39,616 nt of DNA from CAMLDH01 sp966250375. GTDB lineage: Bacteria > Pseudomonadota > Gammaproteobacteria > Burkholderiales > Burkholderiaceae_D. Positions 16,938 through 23,925 of the stretch are shown in pieces (position 1 is the stretch's first letter; every line of letters begins with the position of its first letter). Both the position numbers and the translations under genes were made by a program. The notes under the pieces were generated by a model. That model saw only the letters and a list, made by a program, of their open reading frames with translations, did no database searches and was not told the DNA's origin. Where the stretch lies: assembly GCA_966250375.1 (NCBI GenBank), contig CBINHE010000035.1, positions 1-39,616 of the forward strand, read 5' to 3'.

Positions 16938-17273
16938 ATGAACAATGTTGTATCGATCAATACCCACGTCCGCCGTTTCCCTGCCGGCGCTGCCGCCATC
17001 CACCGCGAGCATGGATGGTGCGTGGTCATCGCAGTCTCGCCATCGGGCACGCAGCGCACGATCCGCTGGATCGTTCACGTACCGGATGCCGTGTTGAATA
17101 CCGACGATTTGCCGATCGACGTTGCGCCGGAAGAGGTCCTCTATTCTGAAACGATCGAGACGCATTATGCCGACGTCGACGCCGATGAACTCATTCGCAT
17201 CGACCCGCCGCAAGAAAATGCGTATCGATCTCAATTGAAAGAATTGACTTTTGCATTGGGGTTGATAAACTGA
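16938..17273 (+). CDS. Hypothetical protein
   Basis: This 111-aa protein alternates beta-like and acidic segments, including HREHGWCVVIAVSPSGTQRT and LPIDVAPEEVLYSETIETHY. It has no signal peptide or membrane segment and no recognised family. It starts 54 bp after the SNF2 stop with an AGGAG site and is followed by a clear terminator at 17289, so it ends the transcript that began with the SNF2 gene or earlier. Confidence 0.55.
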   Translation: MNNVVSINTHVRRFPAGAAAIHREHGWCVVIAVSPSGTQRTIRWIVHVPDAVLNTDDLPIDVAPEEVLYSETIETHYADVDADELIRIDPPQENAYRSQLKELTFALGLIN

Positions 17274-17288
17274 CTCCTGTTGTGCTGT

Positions 17289-17316
17289 GCCTGACTTCCT
17301 TGAAGTCGGCCTTTTT
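17289..17316 (+). terminator. Intrinsic terminator
   Basis: The stem pairs GCC and GACTTC (17289-17298) with GAAGTC and GGC (17302-17310), followed by CTTTTT. It closes the transcript ending at 17273. Confidence 0.75.
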
Positions 17317-17318
17317 GA

Positions 17319-17383
17319 ACGTGTCAGCCCCTTTAACACGTGCAGAGTCCATGCCTGAGGCTAAGACTTGGGGTTAATGTAAT
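17319..17383 (+). ncRNA. Pseudoknot-like leader RNA, copy A (DUF3577 gene)
   Basis: ACGTGT (17319-17324) pairs with ACACGT (17336-17341) around a loop holding GCCCC (17327-17331). That loop can pair with GGGGT (17370-17374), making a pseudoknot. The conserved 3' block is GGGGTTAATGTAAT. The same arrangement occurs at 20168-20224 and 22936-22993 with covarying bases. A 'DUF3577' RNA motif has, as I recall, been reported from comparative genomics upstream of such genes; this may be it. Confidence 0.65.
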
Positions 17384-17390
17384 TTGTCAT

Positions 17391-17460
17391 CCGATCGGGA
17401 AGATCTCCTTCCCGATATCGGAAATGGCGATCTTCCTTTTTTATTTCTTTGAAGGAGATC
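17391..17460 (+). promoter_or_regulatory. Switch-like leader with alternative terminator and anti-SD (gene 17464)
   Basis: CGGGAAG (17396-17402) pairs with CTTCCCG (17408-17414), extended by CCGAT/ATCGG. The segment GATCTCCTTC (17402-17411) is exactly complementary to the Shine-Dalgarno region GAAGGAGATC (17451-17460). GGAAGATC (17398-17405) can instead pair with GATCTTCC (17429-17436), which precedes six T residues and would form a terminator. These pairings exclude each other. Confidence 0.65.
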
Positions 17461-17463
17461 ACC

Positions 17464-18009
17464 ATGTCCAATCGTCCATCCCAAGCAGTTAGTCATAACA
17501 ACGCTCAATCCACCAAACCAGGTGAAGCCGAGTATTTTGATCTGCATACCCGAGGTTGCGGATATCTATCGCGCGTACGGTGGGTAAATACCACTTCACG
17601 CGGACGCAAGTCAGACCCTTTCCTTTGCTGCGCCATCAACGCGTTGCATGGGGAAGTCGATGATCCCAGCTACTCCTATTTTGACCTTCGCGTTACTGGA
17701 ACGGATGCCCAGCAAATTATTGCGAGTCTCGAACAACATGTTGTGCAAAACAAAAAGGTGTTCGTGGCGTTTGGTGTTGGCGATATCTATGCTCATCCCT
17801 ATGAACGTAAAGTCAAAGATCCGAAGACTGGAAATATAACGGGTAAAGAATGGACTGCGCTGATCAAAGGCCGGCTCCTTCAAGTTACCCATGTCAAGGT
17901 CGATGGTGTCACGATCTATTCTGCCGCCGGTAACACGGACGCGGAACCTGAAAATGATAGCGGTGATCGGAAATATGCTGACGATGCTGATTCAGACATT
18001 CCATTGTGA
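17464..18009 (+). CDS. DUF3577 (STY4534-family) element protein
   Basis: This 181-aa protein carries the DUF3577 pattern: YFDLHTRGCGYLSRVRW near 27-43, PFLCCAINALHGEVDDPSYSY, and FVAFGVGDIYAHPYERK. The family is found on SPI-7 and PFGI-1-like elements, annotated as an ICE replication-associated protein of unknown activity; the fold may be OB-like. It starts at ATG 17464 (not the in-frame TTG at 17449) and ends with an acidic tail. Two stacked leader RNA structures precede it, so its expression is likely regulated after transcription starts. Confidence 0.85.
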   Translation: MSNRPSQAVSHNNAQSTKPGEAEYFDLHTRGCGYLSRVRWVNTTSRGRKSDPFLCCAINALHGEVDDPSYSYFDLRVTGTDAQQIIASLEQHVVQNKKVFVAFGVGDIYAHPYERKVKDPKTGNITGKEWTALIKGRLLQVTHVKVDGVTIYSAAGNTDAEPENDSGDRKYADDADSDIPL

Positions 18010-18077
18010 TGGAACTGTACTGATGATTCACCTACAAGAGTGCGACGTATAACAGCGATCGTATTTTATGAAAAAAA

Positions 18078-18127
18078 GCGACGATGCTCATGCATCGCCG
18101 CTTTTTTTTTCGTGTTTCCGTCTGGAG
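18078..18127 (+). promoter_or_regulatory. Terminator-like leader hairpin before gene 18134
   Basis: GCG-A-CGATGC (18078-18087) pairs with GCATCG-C-CGC (18092-18101), followed at once by nine T residues (18102-18110). The Shine-Dalgarno GGAG (18124-18127) is only 13 bases further on. A strong terminator this close before a ribosome site suggests attenuation rather than simple gene separation. Confidence 0.65.
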
Positions 18128-18133
18128 AATTTT

Positions 18134-18463
18134 ATGCTGTGTATTGGAACGGTGGATACGCCGTATGGCAAAGCCACCCTAAATGCAACCCGCTATCCTA
18201 AAGGCAAGTCAATCTGTATTCAACTGACCAGCGAAGAGGGCGAACCGTTTGGCGTGTTGTCCGTCAATCTTCCCGAACATAACAACCGCATCGAAAGGGC
18301 GTGCGAATTTTTCGTGAAAACATGGTGTGAAAATGCACCTCTGATCGAACCGATGCTCTCCTCTAAGCTATTTGTCGACACAGGCAGACGGGTTGAAACG
18401 GAGTTTGTGTCAGCGTCTATTTGGGCGATTGTGGCACCAGGCGATATTCCACCTGGTAAGTAA
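18134..18463 (+). CDS. Hypothetical protein
   Basis: This 109-aa protein starts at ATG 18134 with GGAG six bases upstream. The longer frame from 18068 translates the terminator hairpin and is rejected. The sequence starts with LCIGTVDTPYGKATLNATRY and contains a beta-rich core with a GVLSVNLPEHN motif and FVSASIWAIV near the end. It has no membrane segment and no recognised family. It is one of the small element genes with its own leader hairpin. Confidence 0.55.
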   Translation: MLCIGTVDTPYGKATLNATRYPKGKSICIQLTSEEGEPFGVLSVNLPEHNNRIERACEFFVKTWCENAPLIEPMLSSKLFVDTGRRVETEFVSASIWAIVAPGDIPPGK

Positions 18464-18525
18464 TGTAGGGATAGAAATACCACCGACGACTTTGCCCACA
18501 CGGGGAACACCATCCCCGCCTGGGT

Positions 18526-18561
18526 GTGATGTTCTCCATTTTGAATGCAGGAGCACATCAC
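18526..18561 (+). promoter_or_regulatory. Anti-SD leader hairpin before gene 18562
   Basis: GTGATGTTCTCC (18526-18537) pairs at 11 of 12 positions with GGAGCACATCAC (18550-18561), which holds the Shine-Dalgarno sequence and ends at the ATG. An upstream GGGGAACAC segment (18502-18510) next to CCCC can form a competing hairpin or pair with the anti-SD. Confidence 0.7.
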
Positions 18562-18768
18562 ATGGATAAGGACTTTTGGTTAGGCTTTCTGCGCTTTCTC
18601 GATCAGGCTTCTCCTGAAGAGTTGCACAGGAAGATCGCTGACGTGGAACTGCTGTTGCAAAACACGCGGTCAGCCGAGGTGAAATCCGATGCAAAACGAA
18701 TGATCCGCTTTATGGAGCAGGAGTTGTTTGCAGGGATGGGAAACCAGAAACAGAAACGGAAGAAATAG
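18562..18768 (+). CDS. Small hypothetical protein
   Basis: This 68-aa helical protein begins DKDFWLGFLRFLDQASPEEL and ends in a Lys-rich tail (KQKRKK). The ATG at 18562 is directly downstream of the anti-SD hairpin; a frame from 18526 would translate that hairpin and is rejected. The basic tail may bind nucleic acid. No family was recognised. Confidence 0.55.
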   Translation: MDKDFWLGFLRFLDQASPEELHRKIADVELLLQNTRSAEVKSDAKRMIRFMEQELFAGMGNQKQKRKK

Positions 18769-18913
18769 GAACCAGTTGTAGATTGGAATTTGCAGCCGGT
18801 TTGAGTTGCTTCAACATGCGCGGAAACTCAGCGGGGGATTGAAAGATGGCGTAAAGCGCCTTTCTTTCCAGTTCCTCTCTGCCGCCATCGATTACTTCGA
18901 AGGGGTGGGTCAT
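18710..18913 (-). CDS. Possible small antisense ORF
   Basis: A 67-codon minus-strand frame starts at 18913 and overlaps the 3' end of the plus-strand gene at 18562-18768. The first half (THPFEVIDGGREELERKALY) reads like a natural helical protein with an LKQLKP motif, behind a GAAAG ribosome site. It fills an otherwise empty 350-bp gap. It is the only minus-strand candidate in this region and needs homologues to be believed. Confidence 0.3.
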   Translation of the reverse strand: MTHPFEVIDGGREELERKALYAIFQSPAEFPRMLKQLKPAANSNLQLVPISSVSVSGFPSLQTTPAP

Positions 18914-19059
18914 CTGCGTTCTTTCAAGCGAATGTGGACAGGATGCGCCGGCAAATTCATGTTTGCTAACCCATCACCAAGTTGTCGACGTATTGTAAAA
19001 CATATTCGCCACCGCCACGCAGCATCGTTGGCGGATCATTCATCCATTTGTATCACCCG

Positions 19060-19116
19060 CTGGGGAGTTCGTCTTCCAGTGCGGATACGTCTCTCCAGCT
19101 TCATTTCTTAGGAGAG
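19060..19116 (+). promoter_or_regulatory. Switch-like leader before gene 19123
   Basis: CTGGGGAG (19060-19067) can pair with TCTTCCAG (19072-19079) or, with one G-U pair, with CTCTCCAG (19091-19098). CTCTCC (19091-19096) is complementary to the Shine-Dalgarno GGAGAG (19111-19116). Confidence 0.5.
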
Positions 19117-19122
19117 TTACCC

Positions 19123-19794
19123 ATGACGATACGCATCGACGGTACGCTGCTCGTTAAAAAAATCAACAGCCGCAATGGCCCTTTCTGTATTGGGGAGTTG
19201 CTGACTGACATTGGCGAATTCAAAATCAAGGATTCATTGATCGACCAATTCGACGAAGGCAAATACCAAGGCCGGTTCTGGATCTCCCAGATCTATGCCC
19301 ACTCGTATTTCGCATTCGGCAAGGTCATCATCGAAATTCGAGCGCGACTCGCCGACCTGCAAATCAAGGAGGAGGATGCACTCCCCGTTGAAGCCGGAAA
19401 AACGCAAGAAATCGATCCGGCAGACGAAGACAAGCCGATTCCTGCACCGATCAAACCGGCGCCGAAACTGCGGCCGCTGGCAGTGCCCGCCAAACCGGCA
19501 GCCACTCGCCTAGAAGACGTCCCAATCAAGCCAGTCGACGTGCAACCGTCCAGCACATTGCCGGCGCAGTCCGAAAAATCCGACATCGCCACCGACGACC
19601 ACGCGGAGGATCTCGCGCTGTTTGGCGAAGAACTGTATGCATTGGTACGCGACAGAAAACCAGTCAAGCTAGATTCAACGATCGATCGCCTGCAATTTCG
19701 GCTGCAGATACAACGCCTCGGTGTGCTTGACTATGGCTTTACGTCCCTGACGCAGACATGGGCGCCGAAGAACAAGATTAAGTCGCCAACGTAA
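19123..19794 (+). CDS. DUF3275 family element protein
   Basis: This 223-aa protein matches the DUF3275 layout: an N-terminal beta-domain with IDGTLLVKKINSRNGPFCIG, LLTDIGEFKIKD and FDEGKYQGRFWISQIYAHSY (about 1-85), a Pro/Ala-rich linker with several KPA repeats (about 100-165), and a C-terminal block LFGEELYALVRDRKPVKLDS. DUF3275 proteins are carried by SPI-7 and PFGI-1-like elements; their activity is unknown. The start at 19123 follows GGAGAG. The frame upstream of it is leader RNA. Confidence 0.85.
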   Translation: MTIRIDGTLLVKKINSRNGPFCIGELLTDIGEFKIKDSLIDQFDEGKYQGRFWISQIYAHSYFAFGKVIIEIRARLADLQIKEEDALPVEAGKTQEIDPADEDKPIPAPIKPAPKLRPLAVPAKPAATRLEDVPIKPVDVQPSSTLPAQSEKSDIATDDHAEDLALFGEELYALVRDRKPVKLDSTIDRLQFRLQIQRLGVLDYGFTSLTQTWAPKNKIKSPT

Positions 19795-19810
19795 TTCCAC
19801 AACTCAACCT

Positions 19811-19831
19811 AGCCTGCTTGCGCGGGCTTTC
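19811..19831 (+). terminator. Probable terminator after DUF3275
   Basis: GCCTGC (19812-19817) pairs with GCGGGC (19822-19827), including one T-G pair, and TTTCT follows. It lies 17 bp after the stop codon. Confidence 0.5.
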
Positions 19832-20167
19832 TGGTGGAGCGAATGCATGTGCACATTCCAGCAGAAAGCCCGTGTCCGCACGGATCAATACAACCAGGGT
19901 AGCAGCCATCCCATGCGCTGCGGCTTCTGCGTGTTCGCGCATCGGACCGCGCCATTACTAGGCACCCTTGGCCTTCCTCGCAGGTGCCCCGGTGGGACGC
20001 AGCAACATCCGTCCCAGCTGGAGAAGGTTTCGTCAAATGCAGGTTCAATCAGGATCCTTTTCAGGGGTTCGCTAAGCCTATTCCGCGCGCGCGACGGAGT
20101 GTGCTTAGCGCACCGACTGCACCGATTTTTGTAGTGCGATTGATGGCGTAACCATCGTTTGTATGCG
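19832..20167 (+). other. GC-rich structured noncoding stretch
   Basis: No convincing gene is present; short frames here lack ribosome sites and family resemblance. Inverted repeats are dense: GGGACG/CGTCCC (19994-20015), CGCTAAGC/GCTTAGCG (20070-20110, with an inner TCCG/CGGA) and GATGG/CCATC (20142-20156). It could be a noncoding RNA, an origin of transfer or the far 5' part of the leader of the methyltransferase gene. Confidence 0.4.
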
Positions 20168-20224
20168 GCATGTCAGTCCCTGGAACATGCACGACCTTCC
20201 TTGAAGGTCCGGGATTACCGTAAT
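20168..20224 (+). ncRNA. Pseudoknot-like leader RNA, copy C (methyltransferase gene)
   Basis: GCATGT (20168-20173) pairs with ACATGC (20185-20190). The loop GTCCC (20176-20180) can pair with GGGAT (20211-20215); compared with copies A and B both strands have changed (C to T and G to A), preserving the helix. A middle hairpin GACCTTC/GAAGGTC (20193-20209) is perfect. The 3' block is GGGATTACCGTAAT. Confidence 0.7.
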
Positions 20225-20266
20225 GCGCAATCTTGGCATCGAGGCATTGCGCTTTTAACCCTGGGG

Positions 20267-20318
20267 GGAGCACATCCCTGCAGGGATGTCTCCTCTTTTT
20301 TATTTCACTTATTGGAGG
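20267..20318 (+). promoter_or_regulatory. Terminator-like leader hairpin before gene 20326
   Basis: GGAG and ACATCCC (20267-20278, one bulged C) pair with GGGATGT and CTCC (20283-20293), followed by TCTTTTTTATTT. The Shine-Dalgarno GGAGG (20314-20318) lies 12 bases further and is complementary to the CCTC at the stem base. This fits attenuation combined with masking of the ribosome site. Confidence 0.65.
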
Positions 20319-20325
20319 TAGACCT

Positions 20326-21429
20326 ATGGCTTTAATTTTTCAGCGCCTGGCGCGCAACTTCATCAAGAACGGATATTTCCCCACGGATGAAGTCACTCTG
20401 TCCGGCATCCTGTCGGCCCTCGACATCGGCGGTAAAAAAGTGCGTGTTCTCGATCCGTGTTGCGGCGAGGGAACCGCACTGGCAGAAGCAAGCCATCATC
20501 TGAAAACGTGCGGCGCCGAGGTCAACTCCTTGGGCATCGAATTCGATGGCGAGCGTGCCTGGCATGCGAAGCAAATCCTCGATCGCGTCTTGCATAGCGA
20601 TGTACAAGACGTCGTCGTCAGCGCGCGCAGCGTCGGCTTGCTGTTTTTAAATCCTCCCTACGGGGATGTGGTGGCCGATACCGCGCAAACCGGCGACAAA
20701 ACCAGGCACGACCGTCTTGAGAAAGTGTTCTTTCGCAAAACCATCAGCAGCCTGCAATTTGGCGGCGTGATGGTATTGATCGTGCCGAGCTATGTCATCG
20801 ATCAGGATTTTGCGTCGATGATTGCCCGGCATTTCGATCGCGTGCAATTCTTCCTGGCGCCGGAAAAGCGGTTCAGGCAATGCGTGATATTCGGCATCAA
20901 GAAGCGCGCCGATCATCCATCGAAAGCCGTTGCAGAAATGCTGGAGTGCGCCGGCAAAGGCGAAATGCTGTGCGATGAATTGCCGGAACACTGGATTGAG
21001 GAACCCTATCTGGTTCCATCATCCAATGACGAAACGGAGTTCCGATTTCATGCCGTCCGCATCGATGGTGCGCAGTTGCAGGCAGAACTGAATCACTATC
21101 ATCGGCAAACCTTGTGGCCGCAGTTCGATGCCTATTTTTCGCAAGGTATTCGGGAACATCGTCCACCGCTGCGCGATATGTCGGAGTGGCACCTGGCGTT
21201 AGCTCTTGCAGCCGGTCAGGTTTGCGGTGTTGTTCGCTCTGTGGATGGTCGCACTTTGTTAATCAAGGGCGATACCTTCAAAGAGAAAGCCTGCACGCTC
21301 GAATATGAAACCAGCGCCGATGGCAGTGTCAGCGAGAAGCGTACGTTGACCGATAAATTTGTGCCTGTAATTCGGGGCATCGAGTTCACGCCGGGAGCCT
21401 TCCTGGGGCAAATTGTCACGATTCGATAG
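20326..21429 (+). CDS. SAM-dependent DNA methyltransferase-like protein (DUF6094-like)
   Basis: This 367-aa protein has a class I methyltransferase fold: motif I VLDPCCGEGTALAEA (about 41-55) for S-adenosylmethionine and the catalytic N6-adenine motif NPPYGD (about 109-114), followed by VMVLIVPSYVID. No target-recognition domain of a restriction enzyme is evident; the C-terminal 150 residues are unique. It resembles the DUF6094 family found on ICEs and plasmids, near a large helicase as here. The start is ATG 20326 with GGAGG, and the frame upstream is leader RNA. It may modify element DNA for protection, which is inferred. Confidence 0.8.
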   Translation: MALIFQRLARNFIKNGYFPTDEVTLSGILSALDIGGKKVRVLDPCCGEGTALAEASHHLKTCGAEVNSLGIEFDGERAWHAKQILDRVLHSDVQDVVVSARSVGLLFLNPPYGDVVADTAQTGDKTRHDRLEKVFFRKTISSLQFGGVMVLIVPSYVIDQDFASMIARHFDRVQFFLAPEKRFRQCVIFGIKKRADHPSKAVAEMLECAGKGEMLCDELPEHWIEEPYLVPSSNDETEFRFHAVRIDGAQLQAELNHYHRQTLWPQFDAYFSQGIREHRPPLRDMSEWHLALALAAGQVCGVVRSVDGRTLLIKGDTFKEKACTLEYETSADGSVSEKRTLTDKFVPVIRGIEFTPGAFLGQIVTIR

Positions 21430-21440
21430 GGAGCAGAACG

Positions 21441-21731
21441 ATGACAGCAATGATCAAGACATTTGAGATTGCAGGACCGGATCCTGACCAGGAACCAACG
21501 AACGCAATCAGGTCCAGTCGCATTGACCTCATTTTCGAGGTGTGCTGCGCAGTATTAGGTGAGCAAGGTGATACGGTCGATGAATTTGACGTAGCAAGTT
21601 TGCTTACCGATATTCGTCATTGGTGCGACCGTGAAAACGTGGATCCATACCGGGCGCTTGATCTGTCCTATGAAAACTCTATTGCGGAACGCGTCCGTCA
21701 GGCACCTTCTTTTGTGGAGCAACCATCATGA
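21441..21731 (+). CDS. Small hypothetical protein
   Basis: This acidic, helical 96-aa protein contains a SSRIDLIFEVCCAVLGEQGD segment and a LTDIRHWCDRENVDPYRALD segment. It starts 11 bp after the methyltransferase stop with GGGAG upstream and overlaps the next gene by 4 bp, so all three are one transcript. No family was recognised. Unlike other genes nearby, it has no leader hairpin of its own, consistent with being an internal operon gene. Confidence 0.6.
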   Translation: MTAMIKTFEIAGPDPDQEPTNAIRSSRIDLIFEVCCAVLGEQGDTVDEFDVASLLTDIRHWCDRENVDPYRALDLSYENSIAERVRQAPSFVEQPS

Positions 21732-21934
21732 TTCAAGCAACGCTTTCTATGTTTTCTACCACAACCAGCTTGTTTAAGGTGAGGTATTTGCAGTACGGCT
21801 ATTTTCTGTATCAACAATGGCATCCAGCCAGCTGGAAAACCATGGAAGTCAAAGCCAGTTGTCCCAAAGAAGCCATCAAGCTGGCGAAAAAGCGTCATCG
21901 TCGTGCCGGACAGTTTTCTGTTCTGAGCGAATAA
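21728..21934 (+). CDS. Small basic hypothetical protein
   Basis: This 68-aa protein overlaps the previous gene by ATGA. An aromatic segment (LQYGYFLYQQWHPASWKTME) precedes the basic stretch AIKLAKKRHRRAG, so nucleic acid binding is possible. No family was recognised. It ends the methyltransferase operon before a hairpin-rich gap. Confidence 0.5.
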   Translation: MIQATLSMFSTTTSLFKVRYLQYGYFLYQQWHPASWKTMEVKASCPKEAIKLAKKRHRRAGQFSVLSE

Positions 21935-21950
21935 CCTGAAGTTGAATTGT

Positions 21951-21984
21951 CACCCGGTCGGGATCAATTCCCGAAACGGGTGGA
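21951..21984 (+). promoter_or_regulatory. Nested hairpin after the methyltransferase operon
   Basis: CACCCG pairs with CGGGTG, enclosing CGGGA/TCCCG. It resembles the first hairpin of the leader at 17391, but no well-supported gene follows directly, so it may be a terminator or a degenerate leader copy. Confidence 0.35.
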
Positions 21985-22078
21985 CTCTCGACTTCTTGTT
22001 TGAAAGGTGAGTTCAAACGAATTTGGTCCTCGTGTTGTAGCAAGCGGGCCGCATGCGGCGCATCGCAATGCCCCTCGT

Positions 22079-22149
22079 CGGGAGACATGTTCTCCCATGG
22101 GGGACATGTTTTCCGGAACCCATTTAACGTCCCATTTTTACGGAGAACA
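22079..22149 (+). promoter_or_regulatory. Switch-like leader before gene 22152
   Basis: GGGAGA (22080-22085) pairs with TCTCCC (22091-22096). CGGGAGACATG (22079-22089) can instead pair with CATGTTTTCCG (22105-22115) using two G-U pairs. TGTTCTCC (22088-22095) is exactly complementary to the Shine-Dalgarno region GGAGAACA (22142-22149). A short T-run follows the second partner. Confidence 0.65.
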
Positions 22150-22151
22150 GC

Positions 22152-22781
22152 ATGACAGTGATACAGCACACCATTTTGGTAATGGCAAGCACCGTTGACG
22201 TTGACGCGCATTTCAATCAGCCGCCATTGGTGCCGATGCCGGAACTCGATCGTATCAAGCAATACACCCGGACGGCATTGGCCAAGCACCTCATGCTTCA
22301 TCCGGAACAGTTTCAAACTGACGTCGATACCAGCGGGAATCATCAAGTGTGGCAACCGGTATCGTTGACGCATAACGCTGCGGATTTTTTTCGTGTGCTG
22401 GAATATGGACGTCATCAATGGCACAGGGAATTGAAGGCGTTATTCGTGCAACTCAGCGGCACGCTCGCTGTTGCAGTGGACAATACGTTGGCGCAACAGG
22501 ACCTGTTCCTTGTCGTCGATCGTATTCTGGAGCATGTCCAGCAAGTCGTGCGTTCGGCGAATTCTTGCCTGCAAAAGAGCTGGTTTCAACCGGAAGTATT
22601 TGAAATCCTGGCAAGGATGGCGTGGCTGTTTTCCGGTCATTTCGATGAAGAATCGATCTTTTTCGATCTTCAGACCGGGTCATCGCGCATACCGGAACAG
22701 GAAGAAGTAGGCGAACGACATAGTGCGACAACAAAGATGGGCGGCGATTTCTGGATCTTGCCGGTCATGCTGCGTTTATAG
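22152..22781 (+). CDS. Hypothetical protein
   Basis: This 209-aa, mostly helical protein has no signal peptide. Notable segments are LDRIKQYTRTALAKHLMLHP, VWQPVSLTHNAADFFRVLEY and EILARMAWLFSGHFDEESIF. The C-terminus is polar then hydrophobic (GGDFWILPVMLRL). No enzyme motif or family was recognised. It has its own switch-like leader and is followed by a terminator at 22800, so it is a single-gene unit. Confidence 0.55.
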   Translation: MTVIQHTILVMASTVDVDAHFNQPPLVPMPELDRIKQYTRTALAKHLMLHPEQFQTDVDTSGNHQVWQPVSLTHNAADFFRVLEYGRHQWHRELKALFVQLSGTLAVAVDNTLAQQDLFLVVDRILEHVQQVVRSANSCLQKSWFQPEVFEILARMAWLFSGHFDEESIFFDLQTGSSRIPEQEEVGERHSATTKMGGDFWILPVMLRL

Positions 22782-22799
22782 TGGTCATTGAATTGCTTG

Positions 22800-22821
22800 T
22801 CCCCTCTCTGAGGGGATTTTT
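22800..22821 (+). terminator. Intrinsic terminator
   Basis: TCCCCT (22800-22805) pairs with AGGGGA (22811-22816), followed by five T residues. It closes the gene at 22152-22781. Confidence 0.8.
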
Positions 22822-22935
22822 CAGAACGATCATTGATTGTTCCGGACAGTCCCTTTTGATACAGTAACGGTGTTGTATCGTTCGCTGGTCGATTCATACC
22901 AGCGGGATTGCTGCCCTAAGCAGCGCCTTTGGAAG

Positions 22936-22993
22936 TCTGTCAGCCCCTGTAACAGAAACCGCCTTTGAACAAAGGGCGCGGGGTTATCGTAAT
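22936..22993 (+). ncRNA. Pseudoknot-like leader RNA, copy B (gene 23107)
   Basis: TCTGT (22936-22940) pairs with ACAGA (22952-22956); the loop GCCCC (22943-22947) can pair with GGGGT (22980-22984). The 3' block is GGGGTTATCGTAAT. Relative to copies A and C the first stem differs at most positions yet stays paired. Further small hairpins (CGCTGGT/ACCAGCG and GCTGC/GCAGC) lie upstream between the terminator at 22821 and this element. Confidence 0.7.
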
Positions 22994-23047
22994 TGTCCCG
23001 TCTGCACGTATTTCTTGAATGCGATGCAGGCATCTTCACTATCCCAC

Positions 23048-23100
23048 GCGGGGAAGCATCTTCCCGCTGGGGGAGACTGCCCTCCGTTTTTTCTTTGGAG
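23048..23100 (+). promoter_or_regulatory. Switch-like leader before gene 23107
   Basis: GCGGG and GAA (23048-23055) pair with TTCCCGC (23061-23067). CTCC (23082-23085), followed by six T residues, is complementary to the Shine-Dalgarno GGAG (23097-23100). The pairing is weaker than in the sibling leaders. Confidence 0.45.
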
Positions 23101-23106
23101 ATCCAC

Positions 23107-23535
23107 ATGTCTCAAGCTCAACCTGTCAATTCCCCTGTGTCATTCCATGCGCAGCTGCAGCTTGCAGATTTCGCGCACTGGAAAGATTTGCATAAACGAA
23201 TCGACGATTTCACGACGGCGAAGTTGATCGCGGAATTTCTCGATCAATATCCGTCGCTCAAAGTCAGGCACATGGGCGTGTATCTCCGTGCGCGTGAAAC
23301 GGTACAGCGCTATCGCATACGATGCGCCAAACGCTACTATGCTGGCCTCCTGGTCGGCAACATGGTGCGGGGTATCGGTCATATTTTTAAAATGATCGGT
23401 CGTGCAATCGTACGCAAGTCCGCCATGTCTGCCTCTGTCGATCGGAGCCAGGTGCCGTCTGTCCATTGCGCGGAATCGTCGCTCGTTTGGCCGAAGTTAT
23501 TCGATCCATCCGATCTTCCTCAACGCAGTCAATAA
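23107..23535 (+). CDS. Hypothetical basic protein
   Basis: This 142-aa protein starts at ATG 23107 behind GGAG; the longer frame translates leader RNA. The N-terminal half (HAQLQLADFAHWKDLHKRID and LKVRHMGVYLRARETVQRYR) is helical and basic. A short moderately hydrophobic stretch (YYAGLLVGNMVRGIGHIFKM) could be an amphipathic or membrane-associated helix. No family was recognised. It carries both leader RNA types, which suggests tight control. Confidence 0.55.
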   Translation: MSQAQPVNSPVSFHAQLQLADFAHWKDLHKRIDDFTTAKLIAEFLDQYPSLKVRHMGVYLRARETVQRYRIRCAKRYYAGLLVGNMVRGIGHIFKMIGRAIVRKSAMSASVDRSQVPSVHCAESSLVWPKLFDPSDLPQRSQ

Positions 23536-23540
23536 AACCG

Positions 23541-23563
23541 AGCCTCCCAATCCACTGGAGGCT
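23541..23563 (+). terminator. Hairpin, probable weak terminator
   Basis: AGCCTCC (23541-23547) pairs with GGAGGCT (23557-23563) just after the stop at 23535; only a poor T-run follows. Confidence 0.4.
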
Positions 23564-23622
23564 ATTCGACTTTGATTCGACAAGAGATTGTCGGCTCATC
23601 GCATTGTTAATGTGTCGTCTTC

Positions 23623-23670
23623 GCGGGGCGCTCTCCCGCCGGGAACAGCTCCACGATTTCTCATGGAGCT
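23623..23670 (+). promoter_or_regulatory. Switch-like leader before gene 23677
   Basis: GCGGG (23623-23627) pairs with CCCGC (23635-23639). AGCTCCA (23647-23653) is exactly complementary to TGGAGCT (23664-23670), which contains the Shine-Dalgarno sequence. Confidence 0.65.
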
Positions 23671-23676
23671 CGTTTG

Positions 23677-23925
23677 ATGAATCATCATAAAGTCGCCAAG
23701 GAACAACTTCTGCACCTGGTGTTCGGGGCAGCATTCTTCCTTGTCATCGGCATCCTGGCAGTCAGTCTGGATTTGCTTGCCGCATGGATCACAAAATTAG
23801 GAGTGAGTCAGTTCACCGCCAGCGCACTTGGCTGGACTGCGCACGCTATGCTCGTGTTGGATTTGGTGCTATTCTTTATCTATCTGATAGCGACAAGCAT
23901 CGACCTCATAAGGGGCATGAAATGA
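23677..23925 (+). CDS. Small inner-membrane protein
   Basis: This 82-aa protein has two predicted membrane helices, LVFGAAFFLVIGILAVSLDL (about 14-33) and MLVLDLVLFFIYLIATSIDL (about 57-76), with short polar ends. ATG 23677 is nine bases after GGAG. It overlaps the next small gene by ATGA. The family is not recognised. Small two-helix proteins on such elements are sometimes entry-exclusion or toxin-like, but nothing in the sequence decides this. Confidence 0.6.
   Translation: MNHHKVAKEQLLHLVFGAAFFLVIGILAVSLDLLAAWITKLGVSQFTASALGWTAHAMLVLDLVLFFIYLIATSIDLIRGMK

Noticed and set aside
18068..18133. N-terminal extension of the gene at 18134
   Set aside because: The codons cover a terminator hairpin and its nine T residues, and the start with a ribosome site is 18134.
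19847..20134. 95-aa plus-strand frame in the structured gap
   Set aside because: No ribosome site, no ATG start and it runs through several inverted repeats.
22007..22198. 63-aa plus-strand frame between the methyltransferase operon and the gene at 22152
   Set aside because: The possible ribosome site touches the start codon, and the frame runs through the leader and into the next gene.
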